Part shown: positions 38,905 to 39,481 of the stretch, piece by piece
Layout: each line of letters opens with the position of its first letter
Numbering within the stretch: the stretch's first letter is position 1
Source of the DNA: JAMOQA01 sp964420365
GTDB lineage: Bacteria > Acidobacteriota > Polarisedimenticolia > J045
Length of the DNA: 39,481 nt
NCBI GenBank assembly: GCA_964420365.1
Contig: CAYQTA010000044.1
Span: 1-39,481, forward strand
Direction of reading: 5' to 3'
Program-made: the position numbers and the translations under genes
Notes under the pieces: generated by a model
The model's database searches: none
Seen by the model: the letters and a program-made list of their open reading frames with translations, nothing else
What the model was told of the DNA's origin: nothing

Positions 38905-38920
38905 TGGCACCGCCCTTGCT
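38905..38920 (+). promoter_or_regulatory. Sigma-54 (-24/-12) promoter of the small secreted protein gene
   Basis: TGGCACCGCCCTTGCT: GG at 38906-38907 and GC at 38918-38919, exactly 10 bases between, and the -12 half is the ideal TTGCT. The predicted start near 38930 leaves a 20-base leader with AGGAGGTGA before the ATG at 38950. Confidence 0.78.
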
Positions 38921-38949
38921 CTCCCGACCGGGCGAGGAGGTGAGAAGAC

Positions 38950-39393
38950 ATGACCAGGAACCTGAAGATCGCCGCGTTCGCCCTCGCCTGCGCCGCCACC
39001 CTTGCCCTCGCCATGCCGACCGCCCTCGCGGAGTCGTACTCGGCCCACGTCGACGGCCCGGTCGTGATCGACGGTCACGTCTTCTCGGGGGGGCACCTCG
39101 AGCTGCGGACCGTCGGCCGCGGGGACCAGCTCTGGGCCCTGCTGCTCGACGGAAGGCAGGTCGCGCTCCTCTTCCGCGACACCGACGGATGGAAGCCCGC
39201 GGGCGCTCATGCCGCCCTCGTCTTCCAGGTGGACCGCCGGGGCCTCGCCCATCTCTCCGGGATCGAGTACCGGGGAGTGCAGGGCACGGAGCCCCTTTAC
39301 CGCCCCCTGCGCGTCGCCACCGTCTCCCCCGGCCTCGCCCGGGTGCCGGCCGCGATGCCGGCAGCGGAGGGAATCGCGACCGCCCGCCGCTGA
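38950..39393 (+). CDS. Small secreted protein of unknown function
   Basis: 147 residues. A clear signal peptide (NLKIAAFALACAATLALAMPTALA, cleavage after ALA at residue 27) leaves a 120-residue mature protein without cysteines. It is beta-rich with repeated short strands (GPVVIDGHVFSGGHLELRTVG, WALLLDGRQVALLF, AALVFQVDRRGLAHLSGIEY). I recognise no family. A very strong Shine-Dalgarno (AGGAGGTGA, about five bases before the ATG) and a sigma-54 promoter imply strong, tightly switched expression. It stands alone, with a hairpin terminator about 60 bases after the stop. It could be an envelope-stress or surface protein; that is speculation. Confidence 0.82.
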   Translation: MTRNLKIAAFALACAATLALAMPTALAESYSAHVDGPVVIDGHVFSGGHLELRTVGRGDQLWALLLDGRQVALLFRDTDGWKPAGAHAALVFQVDRRGLAHLSGIEYRGVQGTEPLYRPLRVATVSPGLARVPAAMPAAEGIATARR

Positions 39394-39453
39394 ACCCCCC
39401 TCCCCGCCACGGGGACCTCCCCTCTCCTCTCTCCACATCACCACCACGCCACG

Positions 39454-39474
39454 CACCCCCCGGACCGGGGGGTG
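39454..39474 (+). terminator. Intrinsic terminator hairpin after the secreted protein gene
   Basis: CACCCCCC (39454-39461) pairs with GGGGGGTG (39467-39474) around a GGACC loop, a perfect stem. TCTCCTT follows to the window edge. The T-tract is short, so termination strength is uncertain. Confidence 0.65.
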
Positions 39475-39481
39475 TCTCCTT

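Overview
The window is a gene-dense, very GC-rich piece of a chromosome (roughly 70% or more by eye). Start and stop codons overlap in most neighbouring genes. I see no rRNA, tRNA, CRISPR array, insertion sequence or phage gene. The longest stretch without a gene is about 220 bases (17496-17716). The organism makes lipopolysaccharide: Kdo synthesis, heptose kinase, heptosyltransferase, a Kdo-kinase-like protein and LapA/LapB are all here, so it has an outer membrane. It also uses Tat export, sigma-54 and selenocysteine. The gene content (DUF4388, a Gld-type ABC module with DUF4340, HD-GYP) would suit Acidobacteriota, Myxococcota or a related deep lineage. That placement is inference, and I cannot assign a phylum from the sequence alone.

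Layout. 1-1244 (minus): an ABC-2 exporter, its permease cut by the window edge. 1389-7710 (plus): one tightly overlapped operon kdsB-pyrG-kdsA-kdsD-kdsC-lapA-lapB. It makes CMP-Kdo, including the CTP used for activation, and carries the lapA/lapB-type genes that in enterobacteria control LPS assembly. 7730-11354 (minus): a UPF0434/Trm112-like small protein, the heptose-7-phosphate kinase and a large DUF4388 protein. 11477-14061 (plus): a heptosyltransferase and an exported TPR protein. 14066-17495 (minus): an NtrC-type response regulator and its probable sensor kinase. Divergent from them is a sigma-54 promoter driving a membrane HD-GYP/GAF/GGDEF protein (17717-20146). 20147-22812 (minus): tatB-tatC, a LPS-core-type glycosyltransferase and a Kdo-kinase-like protein. 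22904-24514: a CtpA-type protease. 24523-25244 (minus): queF and a DUF971 gene. 25387-26690: an Hpt protein and a receiver-GGDEF protein.

26741-26977 is a SelW-like (Rdx family) selenoprotein. Its Sec codon is an in-frame TGA at 26771-26773, followed by a perfect hairpin with a GU-containing loop at the position of a bacterial SECIS. A conventional annotation would split or miss it. Two genes of unknown function follow. 28290-33069 is a Gld-like ABC transporter with its auxiliary subunit and a DUF4340 protein. It is followed by a convergent parvulin-type lipoprotein (33071-34186) and a DUF58-transglutaminase-MoxR cluster (34331-38761). The window ends with a small secreted protein under a second sigma-54 promoter, with upstream palindromic CTGTCCGG sites and a terminator hairpin.

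Regulation stands out. There are two canonical -24/-12 (sigma-54) promoters, and related CGGACA half-sites lie 100-135 bases upstream of both. An NtrC-type activator with an intact GAFTGA loop is encoded next to one of them. A separate class of promoters has a TANNNT-like -10 element only 6-9 bases before the start codon, with no visible -35 and usually no Shine-Dalgarno, which suggests leaderless mRNAs.
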